A DNA stretch of 64,000 nt. Origin: Diphasiastrum complanatum (lineage: Eukaryota; Streptophyta; Lycopodiopsida; Lycopodiales; Lycopodiaceae). The stretch is from assembly GCA_029204225.1 (NCBI GenBank), contig CM055107.1, positions 1,236,128-1,300,127 on the forward strand, read 5' to 3'. The notes beneath the pieces are model-generated. The model did no database searches. It was not told where the DNA came from and saw nothing but the letters and a program-made list of their open reading frames with translations. Position numbers and translations under genes: made by a program. Every line of letters begins with the position of its first letter. Position 1 is the stretch's first letter. Shown here piece by piece: positions 45,151 through 52,379 of the stretch.

Positions 45151-45223
<73 letters not shown>

Positions 45224-48200
45224 CGTAAGCTTGTACTTTTGAAACTCTCTATTTTATGAAATTATTTATTGTTCTTTCGCAATTTTGTGCTTTTCTATCA
45301 ATGTTGGAGGGCTTGTGATATCATTATATGCCTAGCTTAATCTAGCATCAAGCTAAGTGTGGAGCGCAAAAATGGCCAAGTAGAAGTTTGAAAAAGTACT
45401 CTTCTTTAAGTTGCTTGCATTGATGAGGGACATTTTGTCCTCGTAATTGCACCTTAAAAGAAGAGGGTCTTGGGACGGCCAAGGTTGAAAAGAATTTGAT
45501 ATCGCGAAAGATATCAAGTATTAGAGATTTTGCTCTGATACCATGTCAGAAAGACGTGTTGTGAAGATAGGTCAAATTTGAAAAGAAACGAATGAAAATA
45601 ATTCGAGTGTCTAGAAAGAAAACTTTTTGTGCGAGGGTCTTGGGCCCTTAAAAAAAACACGTTTGTAAAACCAATGCTTGAAAGGGGTTTCAAACGTTGG
45701 AGTTTCCGAATGATTTTGGAACCTCTTCCAAACATGTTTGATTGCAACTAAGCTTGCATCCTGTTTTACTTGTTGTAAGTATTGTTCAATGCATTTGTCG
45801 TCTACTTTTATGAGTTGTGAGTAGCATTCAATGCATCTGTCAATAGATTAAAAGATGCAAAAGTTTACTAGTTGAGTGAACTCTGGCTAAAGTAGCCAAA
45901 TTAAGGAGCATCATAGATGATTGGAAGGCACTTAATGAGCTTACTATAGTCCTGGCAACATTTTTATCATCGAAGGTATTTTTCTAAAAACCGACCTTCC
46001 TAAAGTTGACTTTTGGTAAATGATTGGAAGCGTGCAAAGTGATGTGAACCCTAAGGTACTACAAACACTTGCTACATAATGACTATATTCTCGTAAGATA
46101 TTTAACAACATTGATACCATTTTTGGATCTCATAATCTTTAGGTTAGAAGTCCTTCTAGGTGAAACTGGAAAAAGCCCTAGTTCAGACCATGAGTTTGTT
46201 ATTTGGTAAATTCTACATCTCTTTTCCTCTTACTATCTTTGGACATTTATGAACTTATCATGAATAACATGGAAGAGTATGTTCTTGGTGGTGCAATTTA
46301 AGTAGATTGCACGAACTACAACATCAAAATATAGAAAATGAAAAATATCCTTTTGGAAAGATAGTTTTGGGAAATAGTCATCGGAGAAGAGCCTATGCCA
46401 CTAATTGAATCATAACTAGAGCATATGTCAAGGCAAGAAGAAGAGCATGTAACATGAAAAATTTGCTAGTAAAGTACAACATCATCCCAAATTTTTATAG
46501 AAGGAAATCAACCGACAAAGCACATAATATATAAAAAAAATTGTAGGTGAATTCTTGTGCTTTTATTCTTCATGAATTTCTTTATTTGTAGCTTTGTACT
46601 TGTCTAGCGGTATTGGATGGTATGTGTGATAGTTTCATGTGGCTAGGTAAACATAGAATCAATGTTCTAACAATCCTTAGGTTGTGTTATTAATACATCA
46701 TTGGCTTATTAGATACATCTTGGAGTACTAGACCCACAACTTATTAGTATTCTTATTTATCCATGTTTGAGCCTTCGTTCTCATGTGTCTAGAGGAACAT
46801 GATTAACTAGCAACTCTTAAGTGAAAAAGTTTTTGCCAAAGTTTTCTTGGAGGTATTCCCAAGTAGATGTTTTTGCTACTACTATCTTGCATTTTTGTGA
46901 TACACGTGATTTTCTCTACTTCGATTGAGCAATGCATCATTCTTTTCCTATGGTGTTTACAATGTTTCAGGTGCAACCACTATTGAGAACATTAGAGAAA
47001 ATTGGACAAGAAAGTGGTGGGAAGTCAATTACGCAGGTTAAATCCATACTTGTGTAAATGGATACAAATGCACATGCGTTTTTCATCAAAACTCTAGACT
47101 GTGGTTTTCTACTTGAAAATGGTTTTTCAGCAATTTGACAAGCATGAAATGCTGGCAGGTTGCTTTGAATTACTTAGTCTGCAAAGGTGCGCTTCCAATT
47201 CCTGGGTGAGCACTTTTGACCAAAAAGTGAAACCACAAATTTGCTATTAGAAAAAATCATGAAAAGCATAAGACTTTCCTCTTTAGAACAACTTACAGGC
47301 CTCTTTGTGGCCATGTAGACCACAATTCTCGTAGTAGCTTTTCATAGATTTTTTATTAGTTATAGTGGTGAGTTGTGAGTTACATGAAAAGTTGGGCATA
47401 TTCCAAGGTGAGTCCTTAATCTAAGACATTTCAAAGGTTTTGGCTAACGATGGGTGAATTATGTATTCCTTTCAAGCACAATTGCTCTAAATTGTTGTAC
47501 GAAGTCTATTGCTTTGAAACCAAGAACCAAAGAAGAATATTTTCCTGCATCTTAAGAACTACACTAGAATTATTGGATCCATAAAGACTTTTGACTGTAT
47601 TGTGTTCTGCTGGAGACTTTCTTATTTTTGATGTTCATCGTGAAGGCTTCATATGTAGTTTGCTCACATTCATACCAATTACAATGTGAGCTTTGAAATG
47701 CTTGTTTATATTAGGTGTAAAACCACGAATCAAGCAAAAGAACATTGTGGAGTCCTAGATTGGAGGCTGGAAGCAGATCAAGGTCCTCTCTAACAGCATA
47801 ATCTAACATCACCATGTACCAGTTTGGAGTTTGTGATTACTTGTGCAACATCAATACAAAGCAAAAATATTTTTAATGACCAGGGGGTATACTTAACGAC
47901 GATTTTGTTTGATCTGTGGAGTATATGAAAAATGTCAGAGGATATGCAGACAATCATTACCTTGTTTCATAGACAACTCATATTTCATGTATATCGTGAT
48001 TTGTAGCTCTGTATGGACTTTAAACTATAGCCACCTTTTATAGTTACGAGCTCTTTGCATTTTGAAAGCTCAAGCTTAATGAAACAACCACACCTTCAAG
48101 TATGCAAAATATTGTATAGCTATATAAAATTGATATCTTCAAGAGCATAAAGAAAACTCATAACTTGCATTAGAATGCTAGAATAACTGGGTAGGCCATG

Positions 48201-48313
48201 AACACATCCATAAAAATGACTTTCAAATTTCTTTTTTTCCAAGCTTGACTAAGTAGTTTGTGCCTTTTTCAGTCGCTGCTCTGGATCAAGAAGCAAAGCT
48301 TTTGAAGGCCTAG
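12027..48313 (+). CDS. Aldo/keto reductase, chloroplast At1g06690-like, 12 exons
   Basis: Predicted NADPH-dependent aldo/keto reductase of 386 aa, probably plastidial. Exons: 12027-12222, 12825-12994, 33583-33739, 33871-33962, 34178-34291, 38676-38743, 38994-39042, 39267-39359, 46971-47036, 47159-47205, 47715-47782, 48273-48313. All introns are GT-AG, all phases match and the sum is 1161 nt. Residues 1 to about 45 are Ser/Arg/Lys-rich with no acidic residue before Glu22, which suits a transit peptide. The barrel starts near [14 protein letters not shown] (68-81). Catalytic tetrad: Asp119 (FFDTAE), Tyr124 (VYG), Lys163 (ATKF), His207 (QIHF). Cofactor-side motifs: GVSN (235-238), ASNQVKYS (259-266), AYSPL (290-294), PIPG (348-351). 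The family segment between the AYSPL strand and QPLL looks shorter than usual, so a small exon could be missing in intron 8. Substrate is not predictable. The exact end of exon 1 (12222 or 12230) is the least certain junction. Confidence 0.88.
12825..12994 (+). CDS. Reductase exon 2: first barrel strands, catalytic Asp
   Basis: Acceptor GCAG|AGTTG and donor GAG|GTATTG. Residues 66-122, including [10 protein letters not shown] and FFDTAE with Asp119. It ends in phase 0 just before the catalytic Tyr, which is first seen 20.6 kb downstream. Confidence 0.92.
14594..15080. mobile_element. MITE-like element with a CpG-rich core
   Basis: The outer sequences are imperfect inverted repeats: GTTCCGTACATC followed by an A run at the left, and its near complement (TTTTTCCCCACGGAAC) at the right near 15060. 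The core 14838-15035 is extremely rich in CpG, with repeated GGACGCGTCCG palindromes, interrupted by T and A runs. It stands out against an AT-rich intron. No transposase is present. Element class and exact borders are inferred. Confidence 0.4.
16614..16997 (+). pseudogene. Ty1/copia GAG-pre-integrase fragment
   Basis: An open stretch with [20 protein letters not shown] and GYLYRLTH, the segment normally just before the copia integrase. It is cut at its right end by the chromovirus insertion at 17003. Confidence 0.65.
17003..17522 (+). repeat. 5' LTR of the chromovirus
   Basis: Starts TGTCATGTCC and ends CCCTTATA, a TG...TA pair in place of the usual TG...CA. It contains a TATA-like CTATATATT near 17310. 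One base separates it from the primer site. Confidence 0.9.
17524..17535 (+). other. Primer-binding site (initiator-Met tRNA)
   Basis: TGGTATCAGAGC, complementary to the 3' end of initiator methionine tRNA. It fixes the end of the 5' LTR. Confidence 0.9.
19266..20156 (+). pseudogene. Chromovirus gag and protease
   Basis: Start ATGGCCGAAG at 19266; an in-frame TAA at 19383 splits off the first 39 codons. The remainder has a shortened gag core ([22 protein letters not shown]), a basic segment, one zinc knuckle [14 protein letters not shown] and the protease active site [11 protein letters not shown] frameshift near 20145 ends it early; the next frame continues [11 protein letters not shown]. 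The gag core seems to lack its usual N-terminal half. Confidence 0.8.
20479..21957 (+). pseudogene. Chromovirus reverse transcriptase and RNase H
   Basis: The RT has [52 protein letters not shown] and the catalytic FLDDILVYS near 21133. RNase H follows with [28 protein letters not shown] and [10 protein letters not shown], then [17 protein letters not shown]. Stops at 20704, 20962 and 21005 and frame changes near 21328 and 21826 inactivate it. Confidence 0.88.
21959..23451 (+). pseudogene. Chromovirus integrase with C-terminal chromodomain
   Basis: HHCC zinc-binding part ([12 protein letters not shown] ... KCKPCQ), catalytic core with [16 protein letters not shown] and DGQTERTN supplying Asp, Asp and Glu, then the [17 protein letters not shown]-terminal domain. 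About residues near 23290-23440 form a chromodomain ([30 protein letters not shown]), which targets integration to histone-marked chromatin in this clade. Stops at 22286 and 23041 and a frameshift near 22730 break it. Confidence 0.88.
23467..23479 (+). other. Polypurine tract
   Basis: AAGGAGGAAAGAA directly precedes the 3' LTR and primes plus-strand DNA synthesis in this class. Confidence 0.85.
23480..23999 (+). repeat. 3' LTR of the chromovirus
   Basis: Same length and same ends as the 5' LTR; six transitions distinguish the two. The target duplication ACTCA follows. Confidence 0.92.
24005..24337 (+). pseudogene. Older gypsy fragment: integrase C-terminus and chromodomain remnant
   Basis: Starts with [25 protein letters not shown], continues [14 protein letters not shown] and a decayed chromodomain-like tail, then a polypurine tract (CAGGAGGGAAAGAA). 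It forms the target into which the chromovirus at 17003 inserted. Related tails lie on the minus strand at 42640-42252 and 49990-49445. Confidence 0.75.
24338..24780 (+). repeat. 3' LTR, gypsy family B
   Basis: Begins TGTCATGTACTTATATTCCTG right after a polypurine tract. The right end is not certain. The same LTR family is found on the minus strand at 40819, 42251, 49444 and 51536, which defines a multicopy family in this window. Confidence 0.65.
24781..26880. other. Intron sequence with no recognisable gene
   Basis: Purine-rich, low-coding sequence (repeated GGTGATGGAGG-type phrases near 24760-25020). No element ends were identified. Confidence 0.45.
26900..30049 (+). mobile_element. Internally deleted gypsy element
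   Basis: The last 100 or so bases of a 5' LTR (about 26920-27023) match the end of a 3' LTR at 29594-30049. A primer site variant TGGTATCAAAGC lies at 27026. A gag N-terminal segment (28326-28593; [18 protein letters not shown]) is followed within 50 bp by an RNase H tail ([17 protein letters not shown]) and then the integrase ([41 protein letters not shown]). Most of gag, the protease and RT are therefore deleted. Many stops occur. The polypurine tract ATGGGAGAGGGAA precedes the 3' LTR. Confidence 0.7.
29594..30049 (+). repeat. 3' LTR of the deleted gypsy element
   Basis: Starts TGTTATGTACC and ends AAACA. The terminal part (ACTTGTATGGGGTGTG ... AAGATCATGG) is repeated at 26965-27023. Confidence 0.6.
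30050..30765 (-). repeat. 3' LTR of a minus-strand copia element
   Basis: On the minus strand an LTR begins TGTTGGAAAG at 30765, downstream of the copia pol. It contains many TTACGATCGTA-like phrases and a 37-bp direct repeat (CGTAAAGCC at 30652 and 30689). The far border is not certain. Confidence 0.5.
30790..32176 (-). pseudogene. Ty1/copia reverse transcriptase and RNase H
   Basis: Minus-strand pol. RT motifs in order: [53 protein letters not shown] and the catalytic [12 protein letters not shown]. Then [30 protein letters not shown] and RNase H ([40 protein letters not shown]). Frameshifts near 31600 and 31230 and a stop near 31020 break it. gag and integrase are absent, so it is 5'-truncated. 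Confidence 0.85.
32180..33582 (+). other. End of intron 2, no element recognised
   Basis: AT-rich intron sequence ahead of the TGCAG acceptor of exon 3. Nothing with coding or repeat structure was identified. Confidence 0.5.
33583..33739 (+). CDS. Reductase exon 3: catalytic Tyr and Lys
   Basis: Acceptor TGCAG|GTTTATG, donor GTTG|GTATG. It starts VYGYQG (Tyr124), has [10 protein letters not shown], and carries [11 protein letters not shown] with Lys163. This exon restores the DTAExYG motif across the giant intron. Confidence 0.92.
33871..33962 (+). CDS. Reductase exon 4
   Basis: Acceptor ATCAG|GAGGG, donor CAG|GTGTTG. Residues 175-205: [21 protein letters not shown], the helix and strand that lead to the catalytic His. 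Confidence 0.92.
34178..34291 (+). CDS. Reductase exon 5: catalytic His, GVSN motif
   Basis: Acceptor TGCAG|ATTCAC, donor CAG|GTTAGG. It begins IHFPFP (His207) and includes [11 protein letters not shown] and [11 protein letters not shown]. It is followed by a 4.4-kb intron with a gypsy scrap and a LINE. Confidence 0.9.
35417..35720 (-). pseudogene. Ty3/gypsy reverse transcriptase scrap
   Basis: Minus-strand [21 protein letters not shown], then [35 protein letters not shown]: the RT catalytic FxDD segment and thumb start. Only about 100 residues remain inside intron 5 of the reductase. Confidence 0.8.
36443..38455 (+). mobile_element. 5'-truncated LINE with (CT)n tail
   Basis: The RT begins in its middle ([36 protein letters not shown]) and reaches the catalytic [11 protein letters not shown] near 36730 after a frameshift. 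The 37165-37989 frame (274 aa) is the C-terminal part with a zinc-binding pattern RICQLC ... [16 protein letters not shown] His/Asp-poor, AT-rich 3' UTR follows and ends AAAAGACATTAATAAAGCT then (CT)18. The endonuclease domain is missing. It sits in sense orientation in intron 5. Confidence 0.85.
38420..38455. repeat. (CT)18 at the LINE 3' end
   Basis: A perfect CT run that starts within the terminal AATAAAGCT of the LINE. Confidence 0.95.
38676..38743 (+). CDS. Reductase exon 6
   Basis: Acceptor CGCAG|ATGGAA, donor CAG|GTAAAA. It encodes [22 protein letters not shown], the family strand PLASNQVxYS that packs against the nicotinamide. Confidence 0.9.
38994..39042 (+). CDS. Reductase exon 7
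   Basis: Acceptor TGCAG|TCTAC, donor AAG|GTATAT. It encodes (S)[16 protein letters not shown], an amphipathic helix before the next strand. Confidence 0.85.
39267..39359 (+). CDS. Reductase exon 8: AYSPL motif
   Basis: Acceptor TTCAG|GAAAGA, donor CAG|GTGATT. It contains [18 protein letters not shown], the seventh barrel strand and cofactor loop, then a basic segment QRKDRRALQ. It is followed by the 7.6-kb intron 8. Confidence 0.9.
39360..40480 (+). other. Start of intron 8, no element recognised
   Basis: AT-rich intron sequence. I looked here for a small additional reductase exon and found no convincing candidate. Confidence 0.4.
40740..40819 (-). repeat. LTR start, gypsy family B (fragment)
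   Basis: Minus-strand reading begins TGTCATGTACTTATATTCC at 40819, the same start as the LTR at 24338. No polypurine tract flanks it. Confidence 0.6.
40820..41595 (+). pseudogene. hAT-type transposase fragment (DUF659 domain)
   Basis: A frame with a Ser/Pro/Gly-rich linker (40820-41045), stops, then the 41096 frame onward in one phase through two stops (41321, 41444). It has [52 protein letters not shown] and [19 protein letters not shown]. The SDGWxDxRxxPLIN and VVTDNAxNxVA phrases are hallmarks of plant hAT-derived DUF659 proteins. The BED zinc finger and the hAT dimerisation domain are absent. It is bounded on both sides by gypsy family B LTR sequence. Confidence 0.75.
41600..42251 (-). 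repeat. LTR, gypsy family B, minus strand
   Basis: Begins TGTCACATGTACTT at 42251 on the minus strand, just after a polypurine-like GAGGAAGGAA. It contains three tandem units at 41879-42084. The left end near 41600 is inferred from the end of the hAT fragment. Confidence 0.6.
41879..42084. repeat. Three tandem units (about 81 and 74 bp) within an LTR
   Basis: Units starting CACTCATxCA(C/T)T at 41879, 41960 and 42034, each with GGACCAAGTGTCC-type and TTGACCGTCC-type phrases. A single related unit lies in the LTR near 49280. Confidence 0.8.
42252..42640 (-). pseudogene. Gypsy integrase tail with chromodomain remnant
   Basis: Minus-strand reading with [20 protein letters not shown], then RVVDWRQRR and [12 protein letters not shown], equivalent to the pol tails at 24005 and 49700. 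Stops interrupt it. Confidence 0.65.
43120..43171. repeat. 26-bp tandem duplication in the LTR
   Basis: TATAAGGGAATTGGGGCCC occurs at 43120 and 43146. Confidence 0.9.
43220..43441. repeat. 111-bp tandem duplication in the LTR
   Basis: The unit starting TAGGCTGCAGAG occurs at 43220 and 43331 with only a few differences. Open frames over it simply repeat the unit. Confidence 0.92.
43577..43589 (+). other. Primer-binding site (initiator-Met tRNA)
   Basis: TGGTATCAGAGCC one base after the LTR end. Confidence 0.88.
43590..44560 (+). other. Retrotransposon leader, no coding part retained
   Basis: Non-coding sequence behind the primer site. No gag or pol motif follows before the next element. Confidence 0.45.
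44870..45214 (+). mobile_element. LINE 3' end with (TC)30 tail
   Basis: The last bases AAAAGACATTAATAAAGCT (45135-45153) are identical to the end of the LINE at 36443-38455 and run into a perfect TC run (45155-45214). Upstream sequence is only loosely similar. The start is estimated. Confidence 0.65.
45215..46970 (+). other. End of intron 8, no element recognised
   Basis: AT-rich intron sequence up to the acceptor TTTCAG of exon 9. Confidence 0.45.
46971..47036 (+). CDS. Reductase exon 9
   Basis: Acceptor TTTCAG|GTGCAA, donor CAG|GTTAAA. It encodes [22 protein letters not shown], matching the family helix of the type LQPLLxxLxxIGxxxxKTxxQ. Confidence 0.88.
47159..47205 (+). CDS. Reductase exon 10
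   Basis: Acceptor GGCAG|GTTGCT, donor CCTGG|GTGAGC. It encodes [16 protein letters not shown], the last barrel strand with the conserved PIPG. Confidence 0.9.
47715..47782 (+). CDS. Reductase exon 11
   Basis: Acceptor TTAG|GTGTAA, donor CAAG|GTCCTC. It encodes [21 protein letters not shown], equivalent to the family's KxxxQAxExxGAxxWxL cofactor-phosphate segment. Confidence 0.85.
48273..48313 (+). CDS. Reductase exon 12 with stop codon
   Basis: Acceptor TTTTTCAG|TCGC. It encodes [13 protein letters not shown] then TAG. The LDxxA pattern after WRLEADQ is the usual C-terminal helix of the family, which supports this short exon. An AATAAA lies at 48642-48647, about 330 bp downstream. Confidence 0.8.
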
Positions 48314-48955
48314 TTCAACATTGGGTAAGGGTACTTGACGCAATGTTGTCACCTATGAGTTAGTTTACTATCACCATGCTACTTACTATTTTGATTGCAA
48401 AGCTATTATTTGACTCCATAAATTTGTGAGGGCATTGTTAGCATCTCGAGGCTTTACTAGTATGTGCACTTGCTCAAAAATCTATCACATATGAACACAT
48501 CATATGCTTGCATTCAACACGAAGCTTTTTAAAATGATCCACTGTGACCACCTTGTATATTTCGTGCATGAGAGATGAGTTACAAGTGCAGGTTTTTAGC
48601 ACACTTGTATACCATTCATTATAATGGGTTTTGTATTCTAAAATAAACTTGAGCATGTAAGAGTATTCATGTTTTTTGTAAAATCCATAGCTACAAGGTT
48701 TTTTTACTCTTGTGTATCCTCATTCTGATTATAGTCAAACTCTGGACCTCAAGTAGAAAATTATGTAAATGCAATGGTGATGTTGTACTACTATTTGCTA
48801 TCAATAGTGGCAAAACAAGCATGAAAGCTTGATTCTTAAAAGTGCAATATGAATATGAAAAAGAAAATTTTCAAGAGGGAGATCTCATACAAAGATAAAG
48901 CTTCAATAACTACTAGTAATGTCTTTTACAAATTAGGGTTCACATTTTGCTTCTC
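48314..48955 (+). other. 3' flank of the reductase gene
   Basis: Follows the TAG stop. AATAAA at 48642-48647 is a possible poly(A) signal. No other feature was seen. Confidence 0.35.
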
Positions 48956-48959
48956 TCAC

Positions 48960-49444
48960 AAAGCTATCTCAATTCAACCCTACGGACACCAAAGTAAGCA
49001 CCAAATATCCATTTTTTGATTCCCTCTGATAGTACATATCAAGATCCTAGCGTAAAAACACATATGAGCATTGTTGGTAAGTCTCCTCTCAGCCAAAGCT
49101 ACAAGTAGAAAGATGGGCATACTCAAGAGGTCCTCCCTCTTAAGCTCCCACTCCCTCCTACCTCTGGCACCCACTTGACCTTGACCCTCCCTAATGTCGA
49201 CACATGGGAAACCCCACTCACAGCTGACACTCACCACTTAGTAGTACCCTGACACATACTCAAGTGAGTAGGAGGATCGTTCGACATGTGTCACTAAACC
49301 AAGTGTCCCAATGAGCATATGACACATGTTTCATTGACCAGTCAACTCAACTACTTTATAGGGGGTCAGTCCAGCAGCCTCTAAATTAAGACCCAATATC
49401 CTCTACCAAATACAAGCAAGTCAAAAAGTTAAAAGTACATGACA
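48960..49444 (-). repeat. LTR, gypsy family B, minus strand
   Basis: Minus-strand reading starts TGTCATGTACTT at 49444, preceded by the polypurine tract TTGAGGAGGGAAGG. It contains GTGTCCCAATGAGCATATG, also seen in the LTR at 41600-42251. The left border is estimated. Confidence 0.65.
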
Positions 49445-49990
49445 CACCTTCCCTCCTCAAGGAACATCGCTCATGATGGTAAAATAAGGGTATTGTGCAT
49501 GCAAAGCGTGCGTGGTCTTCCAGGTAGCATCAATGAGAGGTCTATCGTACCACACACCCAAGCACTCACGAATCAAACAGTTTCTAAATCATCTCTCTCT
49601 TTGATCCAATATTCTGTTAGGTCCGTGCATCACCTCCCCATGCTCTTGAAACATTACAAGTCCATCAGTCAACAAGTTATCACCCTCATGTAAAACTCTC
49701 TTCAAGTGTGAACATGAAAGTTAGGATGAGCTTTATAATATTGAGGCAACGCTAGTTTATAAGGTCTCCTTCCTCAAACTCTCTTGGTGTGCGATACCGA
49801 TCAACAAATGTCTTTGCGCAATCCATCGCATGTTTCACACATTTTCTTGGCTAACTCAAGCATCTGTATCACATGAGTTAGAAAACCAACAACACTAGGC
49901 ACTTTATGAGGCACTTCTATAGTGATTGGACTAACTGGCCTAAAACCATAGTTCAATTCGAAAGGACTCATTTCAGTAGAAGCATTTTAA
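49445..49990 (-). pseudogene. Gypsy integrase C-terminus and chromodomain remnant
   Basis: Minus strand: SPFELNYGFRPVSPI, GFLTHVIQMLELAKKM, then after a gap [24 protein letters not shown] and LIDATWKTTHALHAQYP. The start of the reading lies at about 49990. Frameshifts and a short deletion near 49740 break it. Confidence 0.75.
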
Positions 49991-50009
49991 AATGTCAATA
50001 GTTATGTGA

Positions 50010-50420
50010 CTCGTTGTTTTAAGTGTCAAGTTTACAAAGCCAAAAGGATTAAAATTCCTGGACCATTACACCCTTTGCCTATTCCAGAGGGAAGATAAAA
50101 GATTCAACTTTTGATGGATTTTACTACACACCTGTCTCATACGCAACTTCAACATGATGTCATAAAGGTTGTGATTGATAGACTCACAAAAAATGCTCAT
50201 TTCATACCAACACATAAAAAGATAGATGCACCTAGGGTAGCTTATCTATTCATACAACATGTATTCAGACTTCATGGGTTACTATTATCCATAGGGTCTG
50301 TTAGAAATACATGCTTGTCGGGGCATTTTTGGACTGTCGTAGTGGATAAGCATGCTTAGGAGTTTGCAGAAATATCTCAAAGTATTTTGACAAATGTACA
50401 AGACTCAGATCTATATAAGT
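50010..50420 (+). pseudogene. Gypsy integrase core fragment
   Basis: Plus strand: CFKCQVYKAKRIK (end of the HHCC finger), then MDFTTHLSHTQ with the first catalytic Asp, VIDRLTKNAHFIPTHKK and HVFRLHGL. The second Asp region is damaged. It lies head to head with the minus-strand integrase next to it. Confidence 0.7.
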
Positions 50421-50439
50421 AATTCCTCCATACCTTTAA

Positions 50440-51290
50440 TGCATGGATAATGGCAAACAACTCTTTCTCATGAATTGGATAATTTTGTTGTGTCGATGCT
50501 CTTGAAAGCTACAGGTCTTCCCTCCTAAATCAGCACCACACCCACAACAATGTGGATTATAGGTGGTTCTCATCCGATTACATGGACATTCTTTCCACTG
50601 ATGTTGTCCCAAGCATCCAAAGCACAAATTTTCTCTTGTTGCCCGCTCTTAGTCTTGTGGCGTCAACATAGAACATTGAGCCCCTTGGACATTAGGCCAC
50701 CCATTGCCTTTCGGAGCACCAATTCCTTTACCCTTTTTGCCACTTGGAGCCTTGTCCTTGCATTTGAACTTATTGAATTTGCACTTGCCCCAAGGCATTT
50801 GGCCCTCTTGAGCTTGACCACCAGAGGTTCCTGCAATTGTTTCATGTGAGTTTTTCCAATTTTCATGATAAATTGCCATTTGAATGACATTATGGACATT
50901 ATGTGTTAATTCCTTTCGCACAAAAGGCCGCAAACTCCCTAAGTCCTTCAATAAAATGGAAAATCTATAAATACACATGTACTTCCTCATAAATTCTCAA
51001 CAATGCCTCTCTATATTGATCGACATACTCCTGTATCGACCAATTTCCTTGTTTGAGGCCTATCCATTATTGCATCGCTCAATTTTTCTCATCAAGAGGT
51101 ACCCAATTTTGCACAAACATCTGTCAAAATGCCCTTCATGAATTTGGTGCAAGGCCATCTTTCTCAACTTTCCTCCACCATCATTGTGCTGACTCTTGTA
51201 ACTGATAGGTGTCTTTAACAATCATCTTTGAATCATCGGTAACACCACATCAAGAAGGCCTTCTGCCATTTCTGCAACCCATTTTTGGAT
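50440..51290 (-). pseudogene. Gypsy gag fragment with zinc-knuckle region
   Basis: Minus strand: an N-terminal gag core (YVDQYREALLRIYEEV, FIEGLREFAAFCAKGI), a basic linker (KFKCKDKAPSGKKGKG) and CFGCLGQHQWKECP, a CX2CX4H-type knuckle. Frameshifts separate the parts. Confidence 0.6.
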
Positions 51291-51299
51291 GACAACTAC

Positions 51300-51536
51300 A
51301 CAAAACCTGCTATGTATAGTTTCTTACAAAACACCACATGCTAGTGTGGTGTTTTGTAAGAAACTATGCATAGCAGAAACCCATATTAATTACAAACAAG
51401 TCTACACGAAACCTGCTATGTATAGTTTCTTACAAAACACGACATGCTAGTGTGAGCCGTTTCAATAGTTACAATGAGCCATTTCAATATTTACAAGTCC
51501 AACATGTTCACATCGAGGCATGAATATATACATGAC
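51300..51536 (-). repeat. LTR fragment, gypsy family B, with internal hairpin
   Basis: Minus-strand reading starts TGTCATGTATATATTC at 51536 and follows the LTR at 24338 through GAAATGGCTCA and GTGTTTTGTAAGAAA. An inverted duplication of part of it forms the hairpin at 51307-51376. Confidence 0.6.
51307..51376. repeat. Inverted repeat, 32-bp arms, 6-nt loop
   Basis: Arms 51307-51338 and 51345-51376 pair with a single mismatch; the loop is TGCTAG. A third copy of the left arm lies at 51413. Confidence 0.92.
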
Positions 51537-51876
51537 AACTTCAATAGTCAAGTTTTTAAATGCTTAATATTGTCAAAATTTAATATGTTGCAATTGTGTT
51601 GTAAGTTCTGTGTGTTAACACAACCATCTTCATGGAAGGCCCAAGCTCCCCTAAGATTAATGTGTGAGTGTCCCTACTTATGTATTATTGTTTGAACAAA
51701 TGTCACAAGCATAGCTCATTCATGGTCATAATTCTCTACCTTTTTAACTAAAATTCATCAATGCCTAAATGAGAATCAATAAGGGATTGTGGCTTGTGCA
51801 GTGCAATAATGATGCTCATGAAATGGTACCTTAAATGGTAAGTAGATTTTCAACTATCTTGGACTAGTTGGCCAAC

Positions 51877-52379
51877 TTCAAATGGATCTCACATGGATGA
51901 TATACAAAATCTTCATATCTCTCTCTAAGATATATCCAGCATGTGTGAGATAGCTCATAGTGCTGTCCATATCCACTTTGGCTAAGATTCCACTAATTTG
52001 CCACATCATCATTGGTGGCTAGTGTTGACCTTCTAGATTCCTACAATTTAGGAGATTTGACATTTGACTCAAATGAAATCTATATACAATAGATCTGAAC
52101 TTTATGCTTGACATTTCACATGTGGGAGACCACTCCTACCCATGTGATATAGCATTTTCTATGACTAGAATGGTGCCAAGTGGCATAATACTACTAAACT
52201 AGGTTTTGGCCAATTTAACCACTAGCTTCCAATGAGATGTACAACCTATATGATCTATCTACATGACTTAGGCATAGATTTCACATGTGGGAACAGGCTC
52301 CACACATGTCTAATAATGATAGTACAAGTCATTATGGTATTTACAAGATTTGAGCAAGTTAGCTTTTTCAATTCTAACA
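51877..52379 (-). repeat. Truncated 3' LTR of the minus-strand element
   Basis: 503 bp matching the 54545-55057 part of the other LTR; the rest of this LTR is missing at its left side. Confidence 0.75.
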
